Source: Linepithema humile (Eukaryota > Arthropoda > Insecta > Hymenoptera > Formicidae). Taken from it: a stretch of 64,000 nucleotides of DNA. The position numbers and the translations under genes are program-made. The stretch is from contig NC_090133.1 in the NCBI RefSeq assembly GCF_040581485.1, positions 15,128,001-15,192,000 of the forward strand, written 5' to 3'. This document shows, piece by piece, positions 43,495 to 57,199 of this stretch; position 1 is the first letter of the stretch; each line of letters opens with the position of its first letter. The notes below the pieces were generated by a model. That model was not told the DNA's origin. It was given only the letters and a program-made list of their open reading frames with translations, and made no database searches.

Positions 43495-45574
43495 TTAAGA
43501 GGTATTCTGTGAGTTATCTATAGTGCCTAAATCTTTTAAAATATTATCGCGAGAACGAATAAACTTTTGAATAGTAGTAGTAGTAGTTGGCAGCGGAGAC
43601 TTCAAAAGCTCATAACTTATAAAATTTAAAACATTTACATAAGCTGCCGGAAATTTCCTGTTCCACACATAATAAGAAGCAAACAATCCAGCGATGATTT
43701 TTTCTATTGTAGGTTGAGGAATTTGTGTTTTTATTTCAGCATCTGCTATCAAGTAGGCAATTATAATATCTTGACCATCTGTGTACATAACTACACGAGG
43801 TGCATCGCCTTCATTTGTAGTTAAATTATTTATATCTCCCAATACCTGAGAACAAATTTGTTTAAAGTTAAATATTTTATTAAATAATTATTTTTCATAA
43901 AAAAAAGCATAACAGTAATCAATACTATATATAATCAATACTAACGTCTTTTACAGTAAATAAAGCAGGAAAGTTTTTGTTTCTCTTTGTGAGATCAGCA
44001 CATAAATTTTGCATGATAAAGACTTTATTATTATTAGTTTGGTTTGGTTTTTTTATTAAGTAATATTTCGTCAATTTCTCAATCATTTTTTCAATTTCGT
44101 CAAACAGCGCTTTTTCTGTAATATTTTTTAACTCTAAAAATTCAGAAAGTATCTGTACACAATAATAGAAAAAAGTATATAAATAAATAATATTCAATTA
44201 AGAATTTGATAAATAAATATATGTTATACAAAACATACCAGCTCATAATTGTTTAATTGAGGATACTTATGCACAATGTCAACTATTCGTTTCGCTTCAT
44301 CAATCCATGGCCTTCGATGAGATATTGTTATCTTGAGGAGATGCTTCATGTGAGAAATGTTTTTGTTTCCAACACATTTTTTCTCTAGTTCTTTTAAAGC
44401 ATTTTGTATATCTGTGTTGGTAACATAATCGGTCGCTCTATAAAAAAAATTTTTTTAATTATATTATGTATTATTTTTTGTCTCAAATTTATTAATGTAA
44501 AAGATGTAATTATTTTCTAACCGATCAACATTTTTAGCAATACTAGCTTGAACAATTACAAATGGAATTTCTCCCTCCTCATCTTTCTTTCTCTTTTGAG
44601 ATTGTCGTTTTTCTAGCACTCGATGATTCCTAATCCAAACACTTAATTGACTTTTGACTAGGGTCTATATAAAAGAAAAGATGGATATATTTAAAATACA
44701 GAAACAAAATATTTTAAAAATATAACAAAAAGAAGATTGCAAAAGTCATGATGGAAAAAATAAGTATATATATTACACAGCCACCACCGATATCTGCAAG
44801 TGCAGGATAAGCTGCAACAATACTTTGAGCAAAATTTTGATAATCCGACTTTGTCGGCCACTGATTTGTCACATAAGACAAATGTGCAGCCCAGAATGCT
44901 ATAAAGTTCTTCTGAGCCTTTAATAATCCAATATCGTTCAATTTTTTTTGCAAATCTGATGTAATAGATGGTAAAATTATTGGATGACGAATGGAATCAG
45001 GTCCTGTCACTTGTGGCTTTACTGAATGTATTATGTTGTCTTCAGTTTTAGATCGTTTTGAACTGCTTGGACAATCGATTAGAAGCTTATCTACTTTTTT
45101 CTTTTCATTTTCTTCTTTTATATCCTAATTAAATTTTATACCAAATTTGAATTTATAAGCAAAAAGTAAATATATATAATCTGATTTTTATGATAAGATT
45201 TTATTACAACTTACCGAGTAGCAGGCTGATTGTTGAATATCTACTAGATTAGACGAACTATTACCATCATCAATAGGCTCTGTATATAATATTTTTACGA
45301 TAGACTCATTATCTTTATGAACGGAAGAAAAAGAGTCTATTAATTCTGTTGTAGTGTTTGCACGCACTGGTATCAGTAGCACTGTAATCTCACTTTTGTC
45401 AGCAACTTCGTTGTTGTCTTCCAAATCACACAACTTGTTATCTCGATCTGGATCAGGTTTTTGTAAAATTATCATTTTTTGTTGCAGCATCATATTAAGG
45501 ACATTGTCAGTTTTACTGGCTTCCTTCAGTTTGCGTCGGATAATCTCAATTTCTGATGTGTTTTCTTCAGGCAT
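43495..45574 (-). CDS. CACTA element accessory gene, unknown function, six exons
   Basis: Exons 45,574-45,215, 45,124-44,777, 44,664-44,522, 44,437-44,239, 44,152-43,946 and 43,845-43,495 join in phase to 535 residues. The donors are GT and the acceptors AG throughout. The N-terminus is helical and charged (SEIEIIRRKLKEAS). The second exon has FWAAHLSYVTNQWPTKSDYQ and FAQSIVAAYPALADIGGG, a distinctive conserved-looking block. The third is basic and the rest helical. I do not recognise a named domain. It is divergent from the transposase across 323 bases, so the two probably share a promoter region and act together, as the second gene of CACTA elements often does. Confidence 0.72.
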
Positions 45575-45897
45575 AAACTTAATGCATTTGCAACGGCCTT
45601 CAATTAAACAATATACTTTTTTTCCATTATCAATCTAATCGATTTTTTCTTAAAATTTGCGAATAATGAATTTCCTCTGTGATATTTCTGTGATATTGAA
45701 ATCTGTGATATTTTGTACAACGTACGATCCACACACGATTTACGCCCAGTCGAAACAATTGATGAAACAATCGAAGTCCGATGCCGCAATCAACTGTTGC
45801 TAAACGGAATGGTTTTTTCGCGCACGCGCTTGGAAATCGTACATAATTATTAAAATTTAGCGAAAATTCTCGTATACAATACCAATGCTATATAAAG
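45575..45897. promoter_or_regulatory. Shared upstream region of the two CACTA genes
   Basis: These 323 bases lie between divergent ATGs at 45,574 (minus) and 45,898 (plus). A tatataaag string lies only 8 bases before the plus-strand ATG, too close to serve as its TATA box unless the real start is downstream. Confidence 0.45.
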
Positions 45898-48800
45898 ATG
45901 GAAAATTATGAGAATGGAAATACATTTCAGTGTGACATGTGTTTGTTCAAATGTATTTCGTATTATCGATTAATGCAACATTACATTCGCAATCGTAAAC
46001 AAGACCCATACTTCAGGATTACATGTGTTCAACCTAGTTGCGGTGCTACATTTAAGAAATGGAAATCTTTTCGCCAGCATTTATTTAGAAAACATCCTAC
46101 TGCGTCTCCCACTTTAAATGAGGTAACCCAGCAAATTGAAGATGAAAATCAGTTAACCCGTACAAAAAAAAACTACAGAAAACTATTTAAAAAAACTATT
46201 AAAAAACTATTGAGAAAACTATTAAAAAGTATTGAAAAACCATAGGAACACTATTAAAAAACTATAGGATCACTATTAAAAATCTGTTGGAAAACTATAT
46301 GAAAACTACAGTTTTCAACTCAGCAGTATTTTCGTCTCTAATAGTGCTGAATATTATTAGCAAAACTATTAAGGATAATATTGAATAAACTTTTAGAAAA
46401 TTCTAGTTTTAATACAAACAAATTGATATTGAGAATAACTGAAAAATAAATTATTGAATTATCAGTAGTTTTGCAGAAGATCCAATAATTTTTGTACATA
46501 CTTCTTTTATTTAATTAACAATGAGTTTATTATAGATATTTTTAGATTTACGGATATAAGTGAATTTCATAATAAATAATTATTTCTTTGTGATAATTTA
46601 TTAATTAAAAAAACAGATGCAATCGTAATTAATATAGATACAACTACATTATTATTTATGTCAAATGTGTGTGTATACATATATGTATACCTATCCATAT
46701 ATATTATTACAAGTATTTTATTCTTAATCCGTTTCCAAAGTATTGACCAGAGGAATAATGCATAATTTATCATCTTTGTAAGGAATATAAACGCATTTTT
46801 TACGTATAGCAGAAAAAAAATTACAAACATCATTATTTGTGTGTCGGGCAATAAATGAAAACATTTTCGAAGATATAGTTTTATATTTACAAACTTCTTC
46901 ATCAATGATTTGTAACTCTTTACCAAGAACTATATACTTCTTAGTTTGCAAGTCTGACGTCTTAAGTAAAATTAAATCTGAAATAATCATCAATGACCGA
47001 TTTTCTAATAATACTGTACTGTTATTTCTTTTGATGAGGCGAGAATATTTAAAACTGTGATATAAAGTATTATTATATGTAAACCTTTGAAATGACTGGA
47101 CATTGTTTTCAATTGTTTCTTTTAAAAACTGTTCAATCAATAATTTTTGTCTTAAGGATAGCTGCATTTCTGTCGATTTTCCAAATATTCTTAATTCATC
47201 TCCAAATTCAATACATTTCATAATTTTAGTTTTCTTCGTTATATATCGAAATATAGCTTTTCCCTGAACACTACAGTTTGGTCTATTGAAAATTTCACAT
47301 TGTTGTTTAATATATCTTAATCTGGAATATAATTTACAGATTTGCAAAGGTATACATTGAGTTCCATGAAATAAACTTGCTATAATGCCATTAAAATGTT
47401 CAAAAGGAAACGCTGACCAAGCCCAAATAGCACCGTAATTTCTTACATACTCTGGTATGTGAAGCAATAGGTGTACATTGTATTTCATATACTCCTTTCC
47501 GTACAACGACTCCACATTTAAAACGAATTCGCGAAGTGCCGTTTTTGCTTTAAATAACTCGTCTTCTTCAATTTTTGTTTTTGAAAAAATATTTATACTG
47601 TATACAAACAACAACCAATGTTTAATATATTTCTGTGGCATTAAATCTTTTAGACAAATCAGCGAATAATACAATAAAAAATATTTCCAATCATTTGCTT
47701 TAAATTTACTATCTTTCATTGATTGTGGAGTTCTCGTAATTTCACAAGGAGGTTGAATAGCAAGTAATTTTTCGTTGAATTCAGTGATTTTAGAACCTAA
47801 ATACCAATCTTTATTGTTATTTTTGGAATCAAACCAAGACGTACTGAACAATTTTGTGACACCCAATAAACACGAATGCGTGTATTCTGGTGGAAATGAA
47901 TGAATCACATCAAAAGTAGGCAGAAGCATTGTAATAGAAGGCCCCTTAACACCTTTTACTGCTTTCCGTTTTTCAACTGCCCTTTCAACATATATGTTAT
48001 GTTTTGTTATCGTACGCATTACTCCCTTACCACCTGGATATACTCGTGTGTACCCCCTTCCAATAGCAATGTGTTCTCCTTTATTAAGACAATAAGAGCA
48101 TCCATATTTTCCATTAAATTGTTTAATATTTTGAATCAAAGGTCGAGCAACTGAATCAACTGGTGAGAAAAGCGTATGAACTTTAATCAATATAGGTTCT
48201 TGATGGTTGAATGTATTACATTCAATTCCATTAATATGTAACTCAAGAAGTTCGTCTATAAATGGTCTAAGAAAAAGTTCCATAGGTGGTTTCTCAGAAT
48301 TGAACCATAATCCACACACAAAGTAAAATATTATCACGTCTAATTCTATAAGGTAATTCGTTAATAGATACTTGGATAGGCCATATAGAATATTTTGACG
48401 AATTAAATATTTCTACGCCATCTGTATTCCATTGAATACTAATGTCTTGATCAGAAATAATATTTTTTTCTCTCAACTGATAATATATGTTTCCATTTAT
48501 AACATCGCTTTCATATGACATTTTTCTAAAATATGTAAATAACTTTGTGTTTACTAGTTCTATTAATTGTTCCTTCAATGGAAGATGATAAAAATAATTA
48601 AATTGTCTTTGCAATCGACGACGATTGTAAATTTTTTCGCAATTTTTGCATTCCATTCTGTTGCAGTTTTCAAACTTCAATATTATTAAACATTTTGAAC
48701 AAAAGTAATATATATTAGCTTGTACCTTTGGAAACGTTTTAAGAAAATGATACTTCGAATTGTATTGCGTATGTGGCAAATGGCAATCTACAATTTTAAG

Positions 48801-51800
48801 TAAAGTTTCCAATCCTACGTCCGTCATTTTGTTTCGAATAGCTGTTCCCATAATTAATAATTGGCTTTCTTCTTTGGTCAAATTACATCCTTCATATATG
48901 GGAACCCGTATTATATCCTGCAAAAAAAATTTTATACATATACATTAAATATACATCCATGTTATGATGAACGTTATTCTTACTGAATGCATATTCTGGA
49001 AAAACAAAAAAATAGTTTGTAAAAGCAAAGCATTTATATTATTTTAAATAATTGTAGGTTATTTATTTTCTGAAATAGGAATTACTTCTTACATTGTATG
49101 TTGCCTTGAATTTATTAATTGTGATCAATTTTTTTTTATTACTATTTAGTTTTATAATTCTCTATTTCTTTAATGTTATATTCTCAATGCCAATATAACA
49201 TTTATTTCAATAAAATAGTAGTTTTAAATAGTAAATTTCTTGAAATTACCTGTATTTGATTCTCATATTCTTCGTTGTCTTCATTACTTTCACTATCGCT
49301 TTTATTTTTGTGAATATCTACATTATCATTATTATAATTATCACTGTTTTCATCTTCAGAATAATTAAGATAATTTTTTTCTAAATTATTTTCATTTTCA
49401 CTGGAGAAGTCAGAATCAGCTTGACTGCTGTTTGATTCTCCTAAGCTTCTTCTGCTTACAATTGTCTCATTGTCACTGTCAATTCTAATTGCATTATCTT
49501 GGAATTGATTACTATATTCTTCAATATCAATAGTAGAATCATCATTGTCTTGGATATCATGATTCCTCGTATTTTCATTGTTAGAAAGTTTATCGGAAAT
49601 TGGAACCTGTAATAAATAATTGAAAAAAATAACAATAAAGCTTTATTTTATTATAAAATAATTAAATAATTAAATAGAGATTATTCATATAAATAGTCAT
49701 TGAATGTATACTGCATTCAATGAAAGTTGTCACTAAGTTTATGTCAAAAACATGAGAATACAAGTTTATACAAATAAATTTTCAATACAATGTTTTTTTA
49801 TTTAAATAGATAATATAAATATATAATCTAACCTCAACTTCTACTATTCTTTGTTTTTCTCTTCCTGCTGAAAAGCGAGCTCGACGAGAACGAATGGTTG
49901 TCACAGGTATTTCTTCTACAATGTCGACCAAATACTTTTTATATGGTCCTCTTGATGTATTAGTCATTTTTTATGTTATTTTATATCTCAAAACTTAACT
50001 AATATACATAATAAATTGAAAAAATATATCAAACAATATTATTATTTATTCACTGCACGTGGACACGAGATTTCACAATTACAACATTTGTCGCCATTGC
50101 CGGTAAACAACATGGACAAAAGAACAGATAGCAATGTGCGGTGTTGTCAGCAGGTTATGAGCGGCCAATGAGAATAAGTGTCCTCATTGAAAATTATAAT
50201 TCTATTTAGGACATGTGACCATACACAGCCAATACGCGGACGCTATGTCATCAAAGAGCGCTAGCAACCAATCAGCGCAGCGGCAAGAATCGCGAGCGCT
50301 ACTGAGTAAGATTATACCTTGCAATTGTTTCTGGTCACTCGTGTGTTGTGTTCTTATTCTCTAAGTCAGATTTATAATATTGCGGTAAATGTGTATAATT
50401 GTCAACAGATCTCAGCAGATTATAGTAGTTATTATAATATTATAATAGCAACTGCTTGCAAAACAATAGTAAAAATGAATGATAACGACTGTATTCTGCT
50501 TGAATTTGTTAACGAGGATAAAAAGATAGCAATTGGTTATCAAGATTGGCTTCTGCAAAAAGTCACAGAAAAAGAAGAATTTGCCAGATTAATCGAAAAC
50601 AATATTGAAGTTGAAATAAAATGGCCTAATTGCGACATTGCACCGACATCAAATATGAAAAAACGATTGAAAACGTGTCAATGGCAGGTGGTTGTGGTTA
50701 AGTTACTTTGCTTTTGGAGGTAAGTAATAAGTATAATAATTTAATATTATTTATTGTAGACATCTATACTTTTGATTAATAGACTGGCATATGTACATAT
50801 AGATATATAAAGAGAGTTTCGATAGATAGTTGTATTTTATTATATATGATCACCATTTTTTTTTTAATTAACTTTGATTAAAGTTATAACCATAATTTTA
50901 ATTGAATTGTACGCAGGGCTTAATTTCTAAAAAAATAAGAACCGGAACGCATGAAAAAGATATTTCTTTTTCTGATATTTATTAAATAAATATTAAATTT
51001 CAGATTAAAAAAAAATTGAAACGCCATTCCGGTCAAAATTAAGCCCTGATTGTATGTGTATCTTTAAGATAATATTTGTTGAATAATTGTATTAAAATTT
51101 TTCTGATTCTAATTTTTAAGAATGGGTAAAAATGTGCGAGTATAGAGATAATTTAACAGAATATGGCGTATTACAACCAACCAAAGAAGATCGAAAAATA
51201 ATACGAAGAAAAGAATGGAGTGATGATGATGAAAATAGTGAAATACGTTCAAAGAAAAAAATGGTTAATTTTATAAATAACATATAACTTTAAATACTAA
51301 TATAAATACGTTTATATTGTATAATAATTTTGAACTTTTTTTGAATATAGAACAAAGTTGGTGTAACAAAAAATGAAATTAATGAATCAAAATCATTACA
51401 ATTACTTAAAGAATTAAAAACATTTAAAAGAGCTCCAATTGAAGTAAATATTTATTTTTATGTTTTGAAATAGGAAAAACAATAATCTAAAGTTTTCAAA
51501 AGTAATGATACGATTTCTTCCTCTTTTGTAAATAGATTGACTATGGAACATCTTCAGATAAAGAAAATTATTCCAAAATGTCAAAAAATGATTTGAGTGT
51601 GAAGAATGACTTATTGAAGTTCGAAAATGAATCGTTAAAAAAAGAAAACGCTGCACTACGGGTTACTCTACATTCCTTAGAAAGTTTGTTATTCGTTATA
51701 TTATAACTCGTACACTGTTATATTAATCCATCAGAAACTGAATTTTTTAATTTTAGAAATTTTAGTACATTTTGTATTTTGTCATTTGTACATTAAGAGA

Positions 51801-54800
51801 GTACTTTCCTATGTCATTAAGTATTTAAATATCGTATCGTATTTAAATTTGTACCATTTTTTCTTTATTTATAACTTTTTTATATTAGATTTTTAGATCT
51901 GCCAAAGATGAAAGACATGACGGAAACTGTTCTGAGCAATTTGGAGAAGATTAATGAAAATGTTCATTTGGTAACACTTATAAAATTGTATATTAAAATT
52001 TTTAATAACTTTCTGTTTAGTCAATTAATAATATACGTTAATACTTAAATATATACGTTAAATATATACGTTAATAATAACGTTTATTTAATTATAGTTT
52101 TTGGGTAAAAATCTTCTGGAGACTGCACCTTCAACTTCAAAACTCAATCCTACTACTAATTATAAGGTTAGTTTCCCTTCTCACAAAGTAACATATTTTT
52201 CATAAATGTTTCAAGAATATATGACATGATTTTAGTAATATTACAGAATAGTAAAAATATTGAAATAATAATTATGTATAAATAGTACTTTTAATATTTA
52301 TCTGTATCGCTTTAATTTAATGTTATTCTGAATGCAAAGTATAATAATAATATATGCTTCTCTATTAATTGAAATTGTCACATTTAATAAATACCTTAAA
52401 TATATTTAAACGAAACTTTAGTTTAGGAAAATGAAATACATTTGAAAGCTAATTATGAAATTATTATAGTTTACAGATAAACGAAGTTCTGAATCGCGAG
52501 TTGATGAAGAGCCTATTCCCTATTTTACTAATGAGGTTCGTTCTTAATATCAAATTTTGTTCCAAACATCATAATATATATTTCAAGCTATAATTTTTAA
52601 TGTTTCTTTACGCTACTAATTGGTATAATCTAATGTTTTCTTCTAATATATTTGTAGAATACTATAGATGAATGCAGCGACAGAAGATTCAATATGCCCA
52701 GTAAAAAGTCATCTAATGATGTGAGTTATCTAATGATTATTTATTTTAATTTAAAGTATGTTTATAAAAACTATTTGTATTATTTAATTTGTATTATTTA
52801 TTTGCACGAAAAACAGATTGAAATCTCGGCGGAAAAGGCAAATATTTTCTCAATGCCTCTTTAATAAAAAATTGCAACAAAAGTAGCGTATCACAATATA
52901 CGTGCGATTTGCTATCAGTTATGTTTACTAAAGAAGAATTAGCATCTTGTAGCTTAACGGGAAAAATCCCAAATACTATGAAAGGTACAGCTACTAAAGC
53001 TAAGCCGCGTCTCGATCCAAATCGCATCGAAGCAATTGAAGGTAAAGATACAAATATAACAGTTTATTAAATAATATAAAGACTGGAACATTTTCGTACT
53101 GTCTGAATTTGATCTTATATAATCTTTTACTTTAAAAGTTTACTGCTGTCTGGTTAATTTGTGTTTTACTTCGAATACTGCATACTTTTTCTCAGCAGAA
53201 AGATTTTTATAAATGCAATTTGACATAAAATTCAATAAAAATATTTCTTGTAAAAACCAGTCTTCACTATTTATTATTATCAAAATAAGATTTGACATGC
53301 TTCTAACATGCCTTGATTTTGTTAAAGCACATGTATTTTCAAAATTTGAGTGTACGAAGGATAGTACAAAGCTGTTCAAACTTGCAATACGGCAAAAGTG
53401 CAATAATGCTGTACCTCGGGCATCAAAAACTCATCAGAATCATTAATGTAACGTTGAACTACATTTTTATTTTAGTTTTTTGGAATTGCCAGTATAAAAG
53501 CTGGAAGTATATCAGTTCCGGATGTGTCACCTTGACATTTTTTTTTATAATAAAATATATAATATTTTAACTTTTAACTATGTGCCAATTTAATTTCTGC
53601 GGATAAATTATTTTATATAAGTTTTGCCAAATATTATAATAAAATATTATTAAAAAATAAAAGTTTATAATATTTTATATTATACAAATTTTATATATAA
53701 ATGTAAATTATATAAAGTTATAGAGAATAAATAATATTTCATTAATACACATGTCTTATAATAATATTTATTAACTAACAAATATTTATAAATCATATTA
53801 TGTGTGTATTACATACACATTTGACACAAATAATAATGTAGTTGTATCTATATTAATTATGAGTGATTGCATCTGTTCTTTTAGTAAATAAACTTATTAC
53901 AAAAAATAATTATTTATTATAAAATTTACTTATATAGTTACCTATTATTAAATATCTATTATAAACTCATAGTTAATTAAAAGAAGTAAAAAAACTATTG
54001 AATCTTCTGCAAAACTACTGATAATTCAATAATTTATTTTTTAGTTATTCTCAATATCATTTTGTTTGTATTAAAACTAGAATTTTCTAAAAGTTTATTC
54101 AATATTATCCTTAATAGTTTTGCTAATAATATTCAGCACTATTAGAGACGAAAATACTGCTGAGTTGAAAACTGCAGTTTTCATATAGTTTTCCAATAGA
54201 TTTTTAATAGTGATCCAATAGTTTTTCAATAGTGTTCCTATGGTTTTTCAATACTTTTTAATAGTTTTCTCAATAGTTTTTTAATAGTTTTTTTAAATAG
54301 TTTCCTGTAGTTTTTTTTCGTACGGGAAGTCATGCCAGTATAATACATGATGAATCATTTGAAGGTAAGAAATGTAACTTTGAAATCTCCATAATTTGAT
54401 TAATTATTATTTATCATTGTTTTTATATTAACATAATATCAAGAATAGCTTCTTCACATTAAATTAATAAATTATATACAAGATATTGAAAATGCTTACT
54501 TTTATTTCAATGATTGTTATTGTGATTACTATTATTATATCTTTAGCTTTGAGAATTATTAGAGATTTAAATATTTTAGTATCATTCTATATGTTTTTAA
54601 TTTTTGTCACTTAGATGAAAGTCAAGAACCAACATTAGAAACAGCTACAGAACGTTTACAATGGCACGTCGCACATTTTCTTGTAAACATTCGAGAAAAA
54701 TGTAAAATGTCTCATACGGCTATTGAGCACATCATGGATACAATAACTCATTTATTGGACATGTATTCAGCGATTATAGTAGTTGGTTATAATTATTATC

Positions 54801-56963
54801 TTGAATGATCTATTTCTTTTATATATTTCTAGATAAAACTCAATATTTATATCATTTTTTCAGCAAGAAATTCAAAACACAATGGATTCTAATACAAATT
54901 TAGTGAATTTTCAAGATATTAAGAAGATATATACTGAGAAACATCCACCATCCTCACTATTTTCATCTGTCCAATCGAAAAAAGCCCTAGATAAAATATT
55001 AATACAAAAATTTAATATGGTATCAGCAGAAAAATATATACATGATAAAAAGCTTGTTTGGAAAAAGAAGAAACGTTCCATTGGAAAAGTAACAGAGATT
55101 TGTGAAACTACTTGTGATGCTTACATCGTGCCTTTTTTCAAAAATTTGAAAAATTTGTTGGAAAACGATGAAATCAGATCAAATATCGAGAAACCAAAGT
55201 CACATAAATCGGGAATCTATCGGACAGTATTGGATGGAAGTTACTATCGAGAGACTGACTTTTTTTGCAATCATAATAATACGTTAGCTGTAATTCTTTA
55301 TTATGATGATCTCGGTATTGCCAATCCTTTGGGTGCAGCCTCAAAGAGTCAAAAATTGTCAGTATTTTACTGGACATTAGGGAACATATATCCTGAATTT
55401 AGATCGTCAAAGAATGCCATTCAATTATATGCGATTTTAAAAACAGAATATTTGAAAAAACCAAAAGTTTTGAAGAAGGTTTTAGAGCCATTTATAAAAG
55501 ACATTGTAAAATTAGAAAATGAGGGTATTACTATAAACGTTGGAACAGAAACAAAGAATTTTAAAGGCTCATTATTATTTTGCGCAGGAGATACTCCTGC
55601 TGCTGCATTACTAGGTGGCTTTAAAGAATCGGTTTCAGCTTATCGGTTTTGTCGTTCCTGTTTGACGACATCTGAAGAGTATAAAAATCATTTTCGTGAT
55701 GATAGTTTTATGATTCGTAATAAGACAATTCACAACAATCATATCGAAATTGTAACTGACTGTACATTAACAAAGGCAGCGAAAAAATTTTGGCAAAAAA
55801 CATATGGAGTGATGAATAAGAGTCCTCTGTTGCAAAGTCCTAATGTAGATGTGACACTATGTCTGCCTCAAGATTGTATGCATATTCTCATCGAAGACCC
55901 TGTAGAAATTGCCATTCGTCGTTTATTAAAGTATTGCATTTTTGAACTGCAGTTGTTTACACTTGAACAATTCAATAAACGTATTATTCATTTTGATTAT
56001 GGTCATTTTAAGAAAGATAAACCTGCTCTAATTCTTCGTGATCATCTTGTTGATGGTAGCTTACGACAAAGTGCAGCACAAATATTCACTCTAGCACACA
56101 TGTTGCCTTTGTTAATTGCAAATTGGATACAATGTGAAAATCCACATCTCATTGAGCACATAAATTGTTATATTATGCTATTGCAAATCATGAATGTTTG
56201 TCTTGCTTATGAGATACACGAAGAATCAATTGAATTATTGAGTCGAATGATTGAAGTATACATTACACGATTTATTAATTTATATCCAGATTCCATTGTA
56301 CCAAAGTTTCACTTTTTAATTCATGTTCCAAGATACATCAAATTGTTTGGACCACCAAGACAACAGTGGTGCTTTAGATTTGAAGCATGTCATGCATATT
56401 TTAAATCACTTGTGCCGATTGTGCGTAATTTCAAAAATATGGCTCTTACAATGTCATACAGACATCAGTCACGCCTATGTTCCATGTTAGCTTCATATCC
56501 TGGTACCGATTCAAAAAAATTTCTCTATGAAGGGGATTATATAGCACTTGGAGTATCTGTCCTTCTGTGTAATTTGCCTTATGCAAAAATATTTCATAGA
56601 ATTATTAATGAATCTGAATGGCTGACTTGCCAAATAATGCGATCACCAAAAGTAATAGTGCATGGCAGCACATATCATTGTAAAAGTATAATTTTGCTTT
56701 ATGAAGATGATTTACCAGTATTTGGAGAAGTGGATGAAATATTTATTTTTAACAAAGAAATCTTATTAGTTATTTCAACATTGCAAACTGAATATTTTGA
56801 CTTTACAATAAATTCATATAAAGTTACGCAAATTTGCAATGTACAAAATTTCGTGAAAAATGTCAAAGATTTAATGTTTCCTTATCCACTTTCATCTTTT
56901 CAAACAAAAAATAGAAAATATGTACCGTTGATAAATCATGAACGTATTGAATTTTATGGATAA
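45898..56963 (+). CDS. Zinc-finger CACTA transposase, interrupted by the inner transposon
   Basis: Coding pieces: 45,898-46,156, then after the inner insertion 54,329-54,364, then exons 54,615-54,778 and 54,864-56,963, about 852 residues if the insertion is disregarded; phases match at every junction. The N-terminus holds C2H2-type fingers (FQCDMCLFKC; CVQPSCGATF ... HLFRKH). The catalytic region shows LYYDDLGIANPLG (first Asp), LPQDCMHILIEDP and FRFEACHAYF (Glu), the order of TNP2-type RNase-H folds. The large C-terminal exon is fully open. Transposition in cis is blocked by the insertion, but sister copies elsewhere could be functional. Confidence 0.8.
46157..46690. repeat. Left terminal inverted repeat of inner transposon
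   Basis: Pairs with about 53,790-54,326 as reverse complement. The outer 120 bases are degenerate repeats of aaaaactatt. A plus-strand shadow frame there merely extends the interrupted transposase exon. Confidence 0.88.
46724..49967 (-). pseudogene. TNP2-type transposase of the inner transposon, one frame break
   Basis: Exons 49,967-49,833, 49,606-49,250 and 48,917-46,724, in phase. Exon 1 is basic (GPYKKYLVDIV, RSRRARFSAGREKQR). Exon 2 is almost entirely acidic Asn/Asp/Glu/Ser. Exon 3 has the core: a zinc-type pair (YFCSKCLIILKF ... CKNCEK), QWNTDGVEIFNSSKYSIWPI (Asp), a Cys pair (GCSYCLNKGEH), FPPEYTHSCLLGVTKLF, and FPFEHFNGIIASL (Glu). The frame shifts by one base in a GT-repeat near 48,320, within the conserved LLC...LWF segment. 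It cuts and joins element DNA in the family. Confidence 0.82.
49968..50474. promoter_or_regulatory. Divergent upstream region of the inner transposon genes
   Basis: The region between the ATGs at 49,967 (minus) and 50,475 (plus) includes a GC-richer patch at about 50,090-50,310 that probably holds both promoters. Confidence 0.45.
50475..53041 (+). pseudogene. BEN-domain accessory gene of the inner transposon
   Basis: Nine small exons can be traced from the ATG at 50,475: about 50,475-50,719, 51,121-51,263, 51,351-51,440, 51,536-51,682, then pieces near 51,900, 52,100, 52,470 and 52,660, and the last at 52,816-53,041. An early exon reads EWSDDDENSEIRSKKK, and the fourth is a coiled coil (VKNDLLKFENESLKKE). 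The final exon reads LLSVMFTKEELASCSLTG and RLDPNRIEAIE, a BEN-domain C-terminal half. The phase from exon 1 to 2 does not fit, and the BEN exon needs a frame change near 52,840, so this copy is likely dead. BEN domains bind DNA and proteins. Confidence 0.55.
53042..53789. other. Non-coding interior of inner transposon
   Basis: AT-rich sequence after the BEN exon. Overlapping frames on both strands at 53,140-53,570 lack any domain signal and look like shadows. Confidence 0.4.
53790..54326. repeat. Right terminal inverted repeat of inner transposon
   Basis: Reverse complement of about 46,157-46,690; ends ...gtttcctgtag, a T run and CGTACGGG. Confidence 0.88.
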
Positions 56964-57199
56964 AATATCTTTTTCTAAATGTAATTATCCAAATAATAAA
57001 TGTATGCAATAATAAACTTATTGTATTATAAATTCATGTTATTTGTGTAATTAATATTTAGAAGATTCAGTGTTCTTTAATTATAGAGAACATTATAAAC
57101 GAGATATTATAGATTTAAGTAGAAAATCCGTAGTGTTTTTGCTCAACTATTTAAAAAACGCTAAGAATTTTCTTCCTAACCTAATAAACATTTTCTCAT

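Larger units (their letters stand above)
46157..54326 (-). mobile_element. Inner TNP2-type transposon with long inverted repeats, 8.17 kb
   Basis: The ends are CCCGTAC plus an A-rich run and AAACTACAG, with the inverted copy at the right end, and AA on both sides (46,155-46,156; 54,327-54,328). The inverted repeats reach about 530 bp. Inside are a minus-strand TNP2-type transposase and a plus-strand BEN-domain gene, transcribed away from each other. The left repeat holds short tandem AAAACTATT units. It lies inside a coding exon of the outer transposase. Confidence 0.88.

Noticed and set aside
45891..45896. TATAAA just before the outer transposase ATG as a TATA box
   Set aside because: It is about 2-8 bases from the ATG, which would place the start site inside the coding region.
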